From the NCBI RefSeq assembly GCF_030867095.1, contig NC_081824.1, positions 119,668,162 to 119,732,161 of the forward strand: 64,000 nt of DNA. Direction: 5' to 3'. The notes under the pieces are model-generated. The model saw nothing but the letters and a program-made list of their open reading frames with translations. It was not told where the DNA came from and searched no databases. The translations under genes and the position numbers were made by a program. The DNA comes from Alligator mississippiensis (lineage: Eukaryota; Chordata; Crocodylia; Alligatoridae). Positions 24,301 through 35,599 of the stretch are shown piece by piece; the stretch's first letter is position 1, and the number at the start of each line of letters is the position of its first letter.

Positions 24301-25880
24301 TCTTATACAGTGTTACACTTTTACACATGCTCTGGGGGTGGAGGAGGCAGCACTTTACTTAGAGAAGCTCGCAGAAGAAGCTGTTAAGCAGTTTATTAGC
24401 ATTTTAGAAGCTGTGAAACAATTTAGTTGTTCTGCTTTTAATTGCCATTTTTCAATTAAGTCTCAAGTTTCACAGAGAAAAGTCTCTCAGAGCTGCTCTA
24501 ATTAAAGCACGACAGCATCTCGTATCAGCGTGCCTGCACTTCAAAATGGCAGCGGGGCACTTGAACTAAAGCTTGTTCGATAAGCTTTAGCTCAAGCACC
24601 CCTGCCACCATTTTGAAGCACAGGGACACAGATACAATTTGTATGCTGAAGCATATAAATTACCATGCTCCAGCAGACTCGATTAATTGAGTTGTCTTCA
24701 ACGCACTGTAGTTACAGTGCATTGGAGCAGCCTCTGCACTCATGTACAGGCACTCTAAGTGATGAAACCACAGAAGTATTTTGCAGACAGTGCAGTAAGA
24801 GCCATTGTCCCATTATCACAAAAAGCCTTGGTGCATTCATAGACAAGAACACTTTTCTCTGTGACACTTGATTGAAATTTTAATTGAAATATGGCAATTA
24901 AAAGCAGAACAGCTAAACTGTTTAATAGCTTCTAAAATTGCAACACATCTATTGCAACACATCAAGGATGGCATATTTAGGAGTCAGTCCTGACTCATTA
25001 ATATTCAGGGTGGGATTACACTGGTTCTCAGTATTACATTAACCCTGTTTCTGTTGAATTCCTATCAGTTCTCCTATAAATTCGCTGGGTATAAGTTGGC
25101 CAGTGCCTTTGAACTTCTCTTCCTAAATAGCATTCTTGTATCTTCTTAACCTTACAGCCACTAAGCCGCTTTGAGAGAAGGAATGCCCATCCCATTTTAA
25201 TTGGATAAGAAACAATTGACAGTCATTTCAAGATGCAAGAATTCTATTTTTTTTAAGCTAAAAGTTTTCAGAGAGAAAACATTGCTGAGAAATGAGGTTT
25301 TAAAGGTTCTTTGTGATAAATCCTGCCCCAGAAGAGGCTCAGTACTTTGTCTTGCACTGGATTCTCAGAAGCAGCTAGCCTTTTTCCTAGAAAGTGAAAA
25401 TGCCTTACTCATTTGTGTTTAAATATTCTGCCCTACTTTGAAAGGCAAATTCTCAAAAACCTCTTCTCTAGTGTTCTTTGCTGAGGCTGAGTGGCCCTGA
25501 GGTGGTTAAATACACAAAGCGGAGCAGTGCCAAAAGCAAGCAAGAGCTGCCTTTGCTGCCAGTGTGGCAACTGACATTGTTCTTAACCTTTTCAGAGAAC
25601 CGGACAGCACAGAGATCTACAGCGAACGACGCTGGGTAGCACCCAAAAGCAAAAATGCTCCACAGCTTCTTGTAGAAACAACTTAGCCTGCAGAAGTGAC
25701 GAGTTGTGTCAGGAATGCCAGCGCATCGGTCAGCAAGGACAGCCTAGGGGCCCTAGAGAACCGGCTGCAGAAGAGCCTCCAAAACAGCGTTGCCGAGCCC
25801 CTGCCTGTGATCATTATGGCAATAACAAGTGCAATGGCTACTGCAACGAATGCTACCAGTTCAAACAAGTCTATGGCTAG
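14230..25880 (+). CDS. TNFAIP3: TNFAIP3 / A20, ubiquitin-editing NF-kB inhibitor (spliced, 8 coding exons)
   Basis: Coding segments 14230-14527, 18786-18976, 19456-19603, 19849-20019, 20777-20957, 21610-22529, 23871-24088 and 25596-25880 join in frame (2412 nt, 803 aa; human is 790). A20 is a cytosolic enzyme that edits ubiquitin on RIPK1, TRAF6 and related signalling proteins and so shuts off NF-kB and cell-death signalling. The N-terminal OTU deubiquitinase domain keeps the catalytic set Cys104 (in NGDGNC), His257 (in MHFTPL) and Asp71 (in ALIDR), equal to human C103, H256 and D70. Seven A20-type zinc fingers begin at Cys388, 475, 519, 608, 670, 730 and 775. ZF4 keeps the FCTLCF motif and ZF7 ends at the C-terminal VYG. 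Ser382 aligns with the human IKK site S381. All junctions are GT-AG and no inactivating change is seen. Confidence 0.97.
15355..15395. repeat. (CA)n microsatellite
   Basis: About 41 bp of CA dinucleotides with one T interruption, in intron 2. Confidence 0.95.
17249..17375 (-). mobile_element. Decayed CR1 3'-end fragment
   Basis: TTGAATCATAGGAACTCTCAA followed by GGGTCATGTAGCACAGACCTCC has the layout of an inverted CR1 3' end (ATCATAG, GGAAGGGACCT, GGTCATCTAGTCCA). The phrase CAAAAACCTCCAA near 17360 also matches the inverted CR1 body seen at 19180. It is more diverged than the copy in intron 3. Confidence 0.55.
17795..17905 (-). mobile_element. MIR SINE fragment, inverted
   Basis: CCTCAGTTTTCCCATCTGTCA followed by GATGGGATGATAATCC is the reverse complement of the MIR block 'ATTATCCCCATTTTACAGATGAGGAAACTGAGG'-type region. 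Only part of the element is clear. Confidence 0.7.
18786..18976 (+). CDS. TNFAIP3: TNFAIP3 exon 3
   Basis: Acceptor TCTACAG ends at 18785 and donor GTAAGC starts at 18977. The 191 nt begin by completing Gly100 and give [15 protein letters not shown], containing the nucleophile Cys104, and end at Arg163 (YDTR). Confidence 0.97.
19063..19305 (-). mobile_element. CR1 LINE 3' end, inverted, in intron 3
   Basis: Begins ATAGAATCATAGAAAGGGCT, then GGAAGGGACCTCTGGAGGTC and CTAGTCCACCCCCCTGC, which is the reverse complement of the CR1 3' terminus. It continues into the C-terminal coding block read backwards (TTCTTCCTAATATCTAACCT = ..RLDIRKN..). Close to consensus, hence fairly young. It fills much of the 479-bp intron 3. 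Confidence 0.9.
19456..19603 (+). CDS. TNFAIP3: TNFAIP3 exon 4
   Basis: Acceptor TTTCCTCAG, donor GTGAGT at 19604. The 148 nt encode [12 protein letters not shown] ... [27 protein letters not shown] plus one base. It forms the middle of the OTU domain. Confidence 0.97.
19849..20019 (+). CDS. TNFAIP3: TNFAIP3 exon 5
   Basis: Acceptor CTGAAACAG, donor GTATTT at 20020 (a weaker donor than the others). The 171 nt encode [13 protein letters not shown] ... [23 protein letters not shown] and include the catalytic His257. Confidence 0.97.
20020..20776 (+). other. TNFAIP3 intron 5
   Basis: 757-bp intron. A short ATT microsatellite lies at 20377-20391. Nothing else recognisable. Confidence 0.7.
20777..20957 (+). 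CDS. TNFAIP3: TNFAIP3 exon 6
   Basis: Acceptor TTTTTCCCACAG, donor GTGAGT at 20958. The 181 nt encode [20 protein letters not shown] ... [20 protein letters not shown] plus two bases, the C-terminal part of the OTU domain. Confidence 0.97.
20958..21609 (+). other. TNFAIP3 intron 6
   Basis: 652-bp intron without recognisable repeat or exon. Confidence 0.7.
21610..22529 (+). CDS. TNFAIP3: TNFAIP3 exon 7 (large exon, ZF1-ZF4)
   Basis: Acceptor TGGCTTTCAG, donor GTAAGT at 22530. The 920 nt complete the OTU domain ([28 protein letters not shown]) and encode zinc fingers ZF1 (from Cys388), ZF2 (Cys475), ZF3 (Cys519) and ZF4 (Cys608). Ser382 before ZF1 corresponds to human S381, the IKK-beta target. 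Arg439 in SPRG falls where human A20 is cut by MALT1 (R439), although the flanking residues differ. ZF4 is the finger linked in mammals to ubiquitin-ligase activity and K63 chain binding, and its CTLC pair is present. Confidence 0.97.
22530..23870 (+). other. TNFAIP3 intron 7
   Basis: 1341-bp intron. A poly-G run lies at about 22720-22729. No exon or clear transposon seen. Confidence 0.65.
23871..24088 (+). CDS. TNFAIP3: TNFAIP3 exon 8 (ZF5)
   Basis: Acceptor TTGTCACGTAG has a poor pyrimidine tract next to the AG, with a better tract (CCTTTCTTTTCTTG) further upstream. Donor GTGAGA at 24089. The 218 nt start with [15 protein letters not shown], a lineage-specific linker unlike human, then ZF5 ([22 protein letters not shown]) and the conserved [17 protein letters not shown]. 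Confidence 0.95.
24402..24937 (+). mobile_element. Large foldback with nested palindromic MITE (copy B), intron 8
   Basis: Outer arms 24402-24482 and 24852-24937 are inverted copies of each other over about 80 bp (TTTTAGAAGCTGTGAAACAA against the complement of CTGTTTAATAGCTTCTAAAA; both share CTGCTTTTAATTGCCAT). Inside is copy B of the family at 961-1307, in opposite orientation. Its own inverted repeat runs from CTTCAAAATGGCAGCGGGG to CCCCTGCCACCATTTTGAAG, centred near 24583. Whether the MITE landed in the loop of an older palindrome or the whole is one element cannot be decided from one copy. Confidence 0.8.
25596..25880 (+). CDS. TNFAIP3: TNFAIP3 exon 9 (ZF6, ZF7, stop)
   Basis: Acceptor TTAACCTTTTCAG ends at 25595. 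Encodes residues 710-803: ZF6 (from Cys730, [16 protein letters not shown]) and ZF7 (from Cys775, [20 protein letters not shown]) and ends QFKQVYG with stop TAG at 25878-25880. ZF7 binds linear ubiquitin in mammals and its cysteines are all present. Confidence 0.97.
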   Translation, partial: RTGQHRDLQRTTLGSTQKQKCSTASCRNNLACRSDELCQECQRIGQQGQPRGPREPAAEEPPKQRCRAPACDHYGNNKCNGYCNECYQFKQVYG

Positions 25881-27770
25881 TAGAGGAAAGCTGGTAAAGG
25901 AACCAACACCAGCTGGTACCTAGCTAAAATGCTGCTATGTCCAAAACACATAATTATCCTGCCATCTCAAAGTCCACTTGAACAATTTGAAAATACACGC
26001 ATATCTGTATGTGTGACTTTGGGGGGACATTTATCTGATTTTGTACATATTTATGTCCAATGATGGGAATAAATGCCTACTTACAGAAACACTGAGAAGT
26101 GCCATTTGCTTTCCGCACAGAAGATCCTCCTCTAATGCTGACTTCAAACTTTTCTCCTCTTGGACTTGATAGGAATAATTTTGAACTATTTGAATAAAGA
26201 TAACTTGGCCATTTTGCTCGTATCCCCTGCATGTGGTCAGAACTCATCAGGCAAAAAGCAAGGAAATCTGAGTGATGTTTGAGGTGTTCTGCATCATATA
26301 TCAGCCTTTCTCTGCGTGAGGCTGGTCTCTCCTTTGAGGTTTTCTCCAGCAGAGGTTGATAGAAGGTTGGTGTGAAATGAGATGGGGATTTTTTAGAAGA
26401 AACTTGCTTTTGCTTTCCCGCTTAGTTGCCTTCTTCCTCAAAAGCAGGGCACCATTTAGCGTCATCTGTGCAGTTCTACATTTGCACAGCCTTGCAAAAA
26501 GAAGTCAGAAATAAAGAACCATTTTGTCTGCCTCAGTTAATCAGTTCTTTCCCTTTCCAAAAAAAAAGCCCCAAATAATAGGGAAGACAGTGGGTAACTC
26601 CACTGGCATCATTTACAAACATGGTTAGAGGGAGACCTGAACTCCCCTTCTCATATCCTGTTCAAGGAAATGTCCATACCACATATGGGAGAAGCTGCCC
26701 TGACTTCGCCTTCTGAAGCCAAATTAGCCCTCTCTGCTTTGGTGTAGGAAGAATCACCACAGGAGGTGATCATCAAGAGAGGCATGGATGTCTCTGAACT
26801 TACTTCTCCTTCCTTCATTTTTCTGCTGAGCACTTCCTGTGTCATGGTGACTGCCACCAACTCCTGCCTTGGGAAGTTAAGGTGTGTGACAGATCTCAGG
26901 ACTGAGCCCAGATTAATTCAACACTGCAGTTTTCTCAGATATTTATTGCCCTTCAGGCTGTGACAACTTGTTCAGATGAAGCAGATTCTTCTGTTTCTGC
27001 ATTCTAGTGTCAGGGTCTGCTATTATTGAATATACTCATGAGATCTGGCCCATGACCTGCAGCTGTGAACTCATTTACACTTAAAATTGTTTTTAGTTCC
27101 CTTCTCTCCCAGAATGCAAAGAAGAATTTAAAAATAACTACACAATAATGGCCATCTCTGTGGATCACAACTGCTGTCCATGTTGAATGATTGCATGTTT
27201 GTACCTCTCCTCATCTTAAGGTGAGGTAGGAATTCACACTAGCAGGAATGATGTGGCGCAGTTTTTGTTGCTGCTCTCTGAGGTGCCTGATCAGGTTCCA
27301 AGTTAAAATCTAAACTCCAGTAAAGTCAACTGGGGCTTTGCTATAGGGTTCCTTGGGAGAAAGATTTTATTTGGGAGTTCACACCTCCACTTCTCAAGCT
27401 GCATTTTGTTCAGTTAGCAAACTTGCCTCTACTGTGTCAGTTGCTCATTACTGTTTCTATCAGCTCCTACCTCCCATGCTTCAGTGTTTCCACTTCTGTT
27501 GCTGCATTTATTTAGGTAAAGCAGTCTGATTTGTTTTCCAAATTGAATATTCTGTGTTAAATTCACCCATCATTGGAATAGTCACATATTGTGAATTCTT
27601 AAATAATGTGAAAATATGTTTTATTAAGATATTTATATTAAACAGTTGAAATTTGCACAGTAAGATTTTTTTAAAGATATTTACTCTTGTATTGAATTTC
27701 ACAGTCCTTGGTTAGGACAATGTATACCTGCAAACAAAGAAACCATATAAAGAAATAAATTATTGAAGGA
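25881..27770 (+). other. TNFAIP3: TNFAIP3 3' UTR (end approximate)
   Basis: Non-coding sequence after the stop. AATAAA signals occur at 26068-26073, 26193-26198, 26510-26515 and 27754-27759. The last would give a UTR of about 1.9 kb, near the human length, and the earlier ones could give shorter forms. Several ATTTA pentamers (for example at about 26049 and 27509) suggest AU-rich instability elements, as expected for an immediate-early inflammatory transcript. The true end needs RNA data. Confidence 0.6.
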
Positions 27771-30043
27771 TTTTGCTATCTTACATTCATGAGTGATGGG
27801 GAAAGAAGCTATAGTAAGATGCACAGGCATAAATTAAAGAGTATCTTCCTTCAGCACTTCACTTCAGCATGTACTTACATTGAACGCATATTCCAGTGCA
27901 ATCCTGAATAGGGATCTACATAAGCTGTAGGTGTTCAGGTGCTTCCCCGAATCAGACCATAGAGCTGAGGAGCTGAGGAACCTTCTGCATGTTGCAGTGG
28001 TCTTGCTGGGAGGACCTCTTAGTATGCAGACCTGAATGCTATAATCCTGATGGCCAAGCAGCTAGAGTTCATGTGGAAATGAATACAAGTTTGGGACACA
28101 GGGCATGATGCGGGACTATGCTTGCAGTAAAGAAGGAAAGCAAAGCTGCATTGTGCCTACTATGATTGAGAAAAGCCAAGCCAAGAATTAGTCCTGCACA
28201 TTTAGAGCCTGACCTTGCTAACAGTGTAGTGCAGATTAATTTTGCTTCTGTGATTAGTTGCATTGGAATATAGGACTGGTCTTGGGAACACTTAACTACT
28301 TGCAGATCACAAATAGAGCACAGTTCCTCCTTCACAGGCAAGTCTAACAGTAGCAGTACAGACTTTCATACCTGCAAACTATGACCTGTAAAGTGACTGC
28401 CAAAAATACTAGCTACTCCTTTTCATAATCAGTGGCAGAAGGTGTTTGCTGTCACTTGGAACTTCTCAACAGAGGAAGGATGAGTATTTTAGATCAAATG
28501 AATCCAATTCACATGACTTTTCTCTACTACTTTCTGGGACCATTACTCATAACTCTAAAGTTAACATGAGGTTCCAGATCATTCCGAAGCTCTAATGTAA
28601 ATGAGCACACAGTCTGCCTCTTGTGATTTACTTGCCCATGCATTTTTTCGCACCCTGGTATTTCCCTAGCCTTCTTTGGGGCTTATGACTCACTGGTGCT
28701 TAGTGCTGTCTTCCACAGTGCTTAATTTTTCTCCTTATTTTCTACCATTCTTCTTTCCAGTACTGCAAAGGAAGAAACCAGCTTGGCTATCTTCCTGTTC
28801 ATGACCACTTGAAAAGCTTGGCATTAAATAAGCCCTGACTAGGCACAAGTTTCTTTTCTTACCATTAAAGTAATGCTTCTGTGAAGCAATGAGCAATGAA
28901 GCAATATTTAATGGGACTTTAACACATCATATAATTCAATGCAAGAAATGGTCTCTAAGCTATACATATCTAATCCTAAATGCAAATAATTCCCTGTGGT
29001 AATTCTAAATCCAAGTCCATCTGGGAAAATCAGAACATTTGCTATGACCTTGGATGGTATACATCATTATTGGATGTATACCTTGGATGGTATACATCCT
29101 GTCTTACCAGATAACTTATGTTTACAGGTACTTTTAGCCTATGACTGAATAGATAACTTCTATTTACATCTATTTTTAACCTAGGACATTTACATGTATT
29201 TGAAGCCTAACCTTCAAAGTACTGCCCTTTTAGGTAGTGGTGAATGCCAAGGATGCACAGAACTAATGCTTACATTCCAGGGATGCCCCTCAGGATGTAT
29301 CACTGTGTGTGTATCACTGTGGTAGGTACTTTGCATATCAGACAAAGAGAGATGGTCCCTTCTTCCTAGTTTAAGGATCTAACTGTAGTTCAGCCTTTCT
29401 ACCCATGCAGGAGTATAACATTTTGTGTGTTCAACCTCTAAGCCCTGTTCCTCCCTCCTCCACTCCCTCACCTTCATTTCCACCCCTCACAATGCTCCAA
29501 TGCACACAGCTCCTGAGTACCAGGGTTATCTGCAAGTGCAGATTAACATTCCTTGATATCATTCCCATAGTGTTTGGTGTAAGGACCTACAGTTAAGTCA
29601 TTAGTGGTGTCTAGTCTCAGAAGTAAGAGCAAAATAACATGGAGATGAGATCATCGCATATATCTGAATAGGTTAGTTTAAATTCATGATTGACCGACTG
29701 TCTATGTATGCTTGATCTAATCACATCCCATAATAATAATGATTTATATTTTTGTAGTTGTCTTCCCAAAATATCCCTAGGTGTTTTAGAAACTAAAGGT
29801 CTCAACATAAAGGAAAATGACTTCCAGCCCAGCAGCCTGTAAAATGACATCAGAAAAAAAAAATAATTCCCAAGGCCTGTTTCTCCTACTGCAAGATCCA
29901 ATAACTTGAGTTGCATGGGAATTGGGTTACCTCTTGTACCTCCTGCTCTCTCCAAGTCTTTTCCCTCTCAGGCCACTGACTGGGTAGCCACAATCTTTCT
30001 TAGAGTAGAATCATACAATTCATTCTCCACTCTTAGAGTAGGC
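27771..30043. other. Intergenic, no gene seen
   Basis: No coding or RNA gene recognisable. At 29047-29098 the phrase CCTTGGATGGTATACATC occurs twice, with a small inverted copy between. Confidence 0.5.
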
Positions 30044-30322
30044 TGGTAGTTCTCAACCAGTTTAGAGTTGAGGCAGCCTTTAGAAAATACCACCAGATTT
30101 CACTTTTTTTTTTTTTTTTTACTCTAGAAAAATAATAGGGCAATGCAAAGAACTCAGAAAAACCATAACAGGTGTGAATGTTTTTGACACTGGAATCTTA
30201 TTTGAAATCTCTGGGTTATTTTGTGAGTCCTGTAATGCTTGTACACCTAGCAGTGCAAATATTGCAGGGTACCTCATGACACTGTTAAAAGGATCTTGAG
30301 GTACCCTGGTTAAGAATCACTA
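30044..30322. mobile_element. hAT-type non-autonomous DNA transposon relic
   Basis: Left end GGTAGTTCTCAACCAG and right end CCTGGTTAAGAATCACTA form imperfect inverted repeats of the 'GTGGTTCTCAACC' type typical of Charlie/hAT MITEs. A poly-T run sits inside (about 30104-30120). No clear target duplication. Confidence 0.6.
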
Positions 30323-30435
30323 GATTAGGCCTTAAGCTCCAACTCTTTGATGATAACAATCATGAGCTCAGCTGGATAAACTGTTATGTTCAGCATCTGC
30401 AGTTTTCTTCTTTCTGGAATCAATGATAGTAATTA

Positions 30436-30590
30436 TGTGTGTGTATGTGTGTGTGGATAGTGTGTATATATGTATATATATGTAGTGTGTATATATATAT
30501 ATGTAGTAAAATGATAACTATATATATATGTATAATAGTAATGAGTGCATGTGTGTGTGTGTGTATGTATACACACACACACATTACTAT
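30436..30590. repeat. TG/TA/CA microsatellite
   Basis: Interrupted (TG)n, (TA)n and (CA)n runs. GTGTGTGTGTGTATGTATAC then ACACACACACA near 30550-30582 can fold into a hairpin. Confidence 0.9.
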
Positions 30591-31129
30591 CATTGACTAT
30601 GGATCCAATATATTGATGATCTATCTATCTATGATTGGTATAGATAATCTATAAGGTGCAAATCTACCCTGCCTTCACCTAGTAACTAACCATCCTTCTT
30701 AAAGAAACTATTATTTATTTAAAACCAAACTATATAAAAGAAAACCAGTTGCCATAAACCTGCCTTTCCCTATGGGTTACCATCTCCTCAGTTTGACAGG
30801 AGGCCCAGCTTTCTTAGACTCCCTCCACTGGCTCTCTCACTCTCTAGACAAACCCTAACAACTGAACTGACCTCACCCTTATCCTCCTCTCCTCCTAGGG
30901 GTTGTTGTGGGTTTTTGTAATCAGTTTTGGGTCCCTTTGATCCATAGACTTCTAGCATTTGCAAATAAGGCTTGCCTCTTGGAGAAAGGATGACAGAGCC
31001 TCAAAACTAATAATTTTCCCCATTGTCTTCAGGTCTGTACCAAAGTGCTCTTACCTGAGGAGCTATTGCCTTGCCTTCCTCTGCTTGTTATTCCAACAGC
31101 CTCCACTAAATTAATGCAATGTAGGTCCC

Positions 31130-31320
31130 CATGTTAGTCTGAAGTCAGGTGGAAGCCAGGAGACTAACTGGTGCAAAGAAGTGTAAGTTTTAATAGGCAA
31201 CAGCCTACTTCATCATAGCACTCTCCTCAGCATCTGATGAAGTAGGCTGTCACCTATGAAAGCTTATGCGTCTCTGAGTTCGTCTCCAAGGTGCCACCCT
31301 GTCCTGCCTTCTGCCTGAAT
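31130..31320. mobile_element. Head-to-head Penelope-like ends
   Basis: 31134-31216 is an inverted copy (GTTAGTCTGAAGTCAGGTGG ... CAGCCTACTTCATCA) of 31231-31320 (CATCTGATGAAGTAGGCTGT ... GCCTTCTGCCTGAA). Only about 15 bp separates them, so little or no interior remains. The right copy carries CTGATGA (31234-31240), stem GTAGG/CCTAT and GAAAGCTTATGC. Confidence 0.65.
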
Positions 31321-31629
31321 TAAAGAAGTATAGAAATATAAAACCACTTTTGGTGCTTTATTCAATTCACATTCAACAAATGAATTAAATCTGTATTCAC
31401 AGCTATCTGTAACAATTTCCTAATATCCTTTTGAACATATCACTCTATTTTAGGCACCTGGAATTGAAAACAATGTCTTTATTTATTGCTTTATGGTGGC
31501 AGAAGTGTTAGGATGGAGAAGTCGGTTATGCATGCAAACAAAAACTGCTTCAAAAAGAGAGTTCAAGGTTTACTACCAAATAACCAACAGCTTGTTTAAA
31601 GCACTCAGTTGGGAGATGAGACTCTTAGG

Positions 31630-31770
31630 GCACAAACAGAAGTTACATTTGTCACACAATCAGCCCCTTCAAAGCACTCTACAGCCATGCCCTTACAGAA
31701 GTGCATGGCTGCAGAGCACTTTAAAAGGGCTCGATCGCTCGACAATCTGAACCTTTGTTACATGAGGGTT
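31630..31770. mobile_element. Palindromic MITE relic
   Basis: AAAGCACTCTACAGCCATGC (31671-31690) and GCATGGCTGCAGAGCACTTT (31703-31722) are inverted with one mismatch. Weaker complementarity continues outward on both sides (AAGTTACATTTGT against CCTTTGTTAC). A short poly-C run follows at 31801. Confidence 0.65.
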
Positions 31771-34700
31771 CAGGAGCATGACTGGGCTGATACAGTCCTA
31801 CCCCCCCCCCCCATCTTCTGGATGGGAGGGGGAGGAAGGAGAGAAGGGAGTCCAGTCTGGGGTTTGCCCATCCTGAGCTGGAGGGTGTAGTAGTGAGTGG
31901 ATTGGAGCCCAATTCTAGCTTCATACTAGCTGCAAATAAAAACTAAATACAGCAAGACTAAATCTACTGTGGCAGAAGGCCCCTGCATGCCACATGTGAG
32001 CCCCAAATGCAACTTGGTTTGGTGGAGAATCTTAACTGCATGATGGCTTAACTGCATGTACCATGAGCAGGCCCTGGCTTCATATTGTGCTAAGATAGGT
32101 ATGGATACAAAATTTTTGCAAATAAGGGTTTAAGGACTGAGGTATGAAATACACACTTGGCTTTGGGGAGAGCCCCAAGTGAGCAGTAATCATATTTTCT
32201 TCTTCAGCCTATATCAGTAGTACACAAACAACGTAATGCCTATACTCCACCCAGAAAGGAAAACCACAGCACCAAAGCACCAAACAGCTCCATTTTCAGT
32301 TCATGCTATATGGGCAAGGCTTCTTACAATAAGGAATATAAAAACACATATGATTTTTTTAAATCTGTTTTTTGCCTTCCTACAACCCAATGTAATGTAG
32401 CAAATGTACTCTAGACAGGAAAAGGTTTGATATATCTATGCAATTTGCTCGGTAATTGCTACGTTAGTACACATGCTCTCCCTTTTTGATGATAAAAACT
32501 GGATAATACCAGTGTCTGCCAGATACTCAAGGATTTGCCTTAGCCACACAGGAAGAAAGACAAGACAGCTCAAAAAATTTCCAAGTAGGCCACAGCCGTA
32601 TTAATTTACCTGAGAATATTTCTGAGCTGTAAATTATACTGTGCAAGTTTTCATTCTCTCCAGGCAGCTACTCATCAGCCCTCTCTTTTCAACCTGGTCA
32701 TAGATGCTTGTTGAGACTTAACCACCCTCCCCTTTTATAGGGGGTACTGCCTTCCCCTAATTATAAGGGTGAAATGGATATTGATCATAAGTGGTTGTTT
32801 CCTCAATGTTCTAGCTCCCTAATCCCAGCCCCCTAATCCCAGTTCCCTAAGGGTCCTTCCCCTAAATTCATTTCTCTCCCCAGTTTATTATGGATCCCAG
32901 ATGACCTCTGGAATCTGTGCTGGACAAAAAGAGGTGTCAGCAATTAACTTAGCTGCCAACTCCAGACCCCAGTCTGGTTCCCAGAGAGTCAATAATTCCT
33001 CACCTCATACCAGTCAAATGTGTAGCTGTTCCCTTGTCAGATAGGTATACTGCTATCCCTAAATAGGTTATGTACCCAGTATGAAATACTCTGATAAGCA
33101 ATCACTGATGCACCATAGTCCTACATAAATGTTATTATCTCTCAATTTGCAAATCATCTGGTTTCGTCAATCTGATGAGGTTTGTTAGCTCACCACTAAT
33201 CTCTCCACTGCACAACCTGACCCCCTTCCTTTTCCTGCTGGCAAGTCAAAGACTCTAGGCATAAGGTGGTGAGCCCATATTAACAAGTGGTTGCTGTCAG
33301 TCACCTGTTGAATCTTGCTTAATTACTTGTGTGTTGTCAAGATGTATTGCTATAGGAAATATTTTTTCAAAAGGATCTGTCAAACAGAAACCTGAAATAA
33401 GACCTGTAATTTTACTTGGGAGTTTTACGATGACTTCTTTTTGTACCAATGTTAATTTTCAAAAAACTCCATCTGTCTAATATTGAAAGACAACCTACGG
33501 CATGTCACCCAGACAACCCCCTCCTCCAGCATGAGCAAACTGAATAACATTACATTTAAAAAAAGGTCTCTCCCCACCCCCTGATAATTAGCTATGCTGA
33601 TTTTTGTGTTGTCTCTGTTTTTTATCATTGTACAAATAATGTATGTTAGGCAGGAAGTATGATTTTTCCTGGTGAATTACCACAGAAGTTAAACGTAAGT
33701 TTTTCTGTCTGCGTGTGGTTTAGTACAGGGGATTCATATGAGCTAGTAAAAATGTACATAGTGAGTTGGTCCAATTCCAGCTCTCTGTGGGTTTTCAGGT
33801 GGCCTTTAACATAGCGGGACAAATTCCTCTCTGTACCACTGATCTAAAACCAAAGTGATGCTACTGAAGTGGGGAATCAACTCCATGTGACATGTTCTTG
33901 TACAAAGAGGCAAATTCTTTTCCCACTGGCTACTCCAGATATACAACAGTGGAAAAAAGAGCAGAATTGGGTCCGGTGGGTTAAAAATTTCACAGCAAGA
34001 TGTCATACAGACAGAATCCCCACTTACTAAAATTAATTACTGTAGGAGTTATCTCACTTCCTTTTGTCTGAATGACTGGGAAATTGTATGTTAAAGAGCA
34101 GCCTGAAAGACATTTTAGTCCAGATACTCGTTATAGTTATAACTTCCTTTGGCTTTGGTAGGGTTACTACAAACTTTCCAGGGTATAAAAGAACTCAAAA
34201 TGTTGCCTTTTGTTCCTTGTCTTGTTTGCTTCTTTCAATATCTCCTGGACCGAATGTACATGTTAACATTAATACAACATGGGCACTTTTTTAGATCCTC
34301 ATTCTGCAAAATACATGCCTACAAGCATGTGAGTGCCAACTAATGTATTTAAGGATAGGCACATGCTTGTATCCCATCCTGCACTGAAGCCTTATCCCCA
34401 GACCTTCAAAACTATTGAGTTCAATTGGAGGTGAGCTTCTAAATACGTTTGAAGATCTGGGCCATTTTTCTTCATAAATAACCTTTTTTTATATAACTAA
34501 CAGCCACATTACTATTTTAACACATTAACTCACTTCCCTCCAAACTCATTAGGTACAATGAGGGTGAAACTCATTTTCTATTTAAAAGGGAAAAGATTGT
34601 GCAACATTTTATTAATCTATTATTAGTACATTGTCTAGCATAAAAGTATAGTGCTACATTGTTTCTTTCTAAAACTCACAGGTATTTATGCCAGACAATA

Positions 34701-35194
34701 TCAGATTAAGAAAATAATCATTTTCAAATAATTTTACTTTTTTAACATAATAATCAGTAGATCAATGAATTGTACAACTAGGATTATTTGCCTTCAAACT
34801 CCTGACCCAGGTCCTATGACTGGAAACAAACAATATCCAGGTGCTTTCAAACACCCCTGACTCCTGTGCATCACATTCATATTCATCTGTGTGCACTCTG
34901 AAAGTTCAAAAATTATTACTTAGACCAGGGGAACAAACTACATTTAGCCTGAATGTGTCACAGCCCAACCAGATAGTACCATGGCCTACCAAGAGTTGAG
35001 TCTGTGTGAATGCCAAGATTAAGTACCTTTTCAAATATGCACCTGAAGGCAGGATGTCCATGGACAATATTTAATGTATCCATGCTGTACATTGTTTTAA
35101 ATCATTTGCAATATAAATTATTTGGCCTGGCATCAGATTCTTGGTCATTGTCTATCCATCAGAATTTGGCACCCACCCAAATTGTCATTAGCAT
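31771..35194. other. Intergenic, no gene seen
   Basis: About 3.4 kb of mostly AT-rich DNA with no recognisable gene. A small duplication (CCCTAATCCCAG repeated) lies at about 32817-32845. Confidence 0.5.
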
Positions 35195-35400
35195 AGTTTT
35201 TGTGACCCCCTTTATTCCTATGGGTTAGTTGTTTGTACAGCACTCTTCCTCCCCCTTCCCTCCACCCTCTCCATTCTGCTTTCCTACCTATTGTCTTCTA
35301 ATCACTCACTCCACTTTATACTATGTTCTGTGCTGTCCTTTCACAGTGTCTGATAAAATGACTTTGGGTTCATGAAATCTTGTGCACTCTATGAGCGTGC
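35195..35400 (+). mobile_element. Penelope-like 3'-end fragment
   Basis: TTTATTCCTATGGGTTAG, a pyrimidine-rich block, then CCTTTCACAGTGTCTGATAA and ACTTTGGGTTCATGAAATCT follow the same order as the fragment at 59660-59860. The CTGATGA core is mutated to CTGATAA here. Confidence 0.6.
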
Positions 35401-35599
35401 TTACATGTGCACATTTAATGTGCATTAGCCCAATTTAAGGCACATTAAGGGCATGTGTCTGCATGTGTGTGCCCTTAATGCACCTTAAAAATGGCAAATT
35501 AAGGCTATTCAAGCCTAAATTTGATACCTGCATAAAGCAAATAGTTAAATAGTCAAATGCCCATTAATGCAGTATGTGTCCACTGACTTGGGACTAACT

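Noticed and set aside
30439..30654. 71-codon frame rich in Cys, Ile and Tyr
   Set aside because: Translation of the TG/TA microsatellite.
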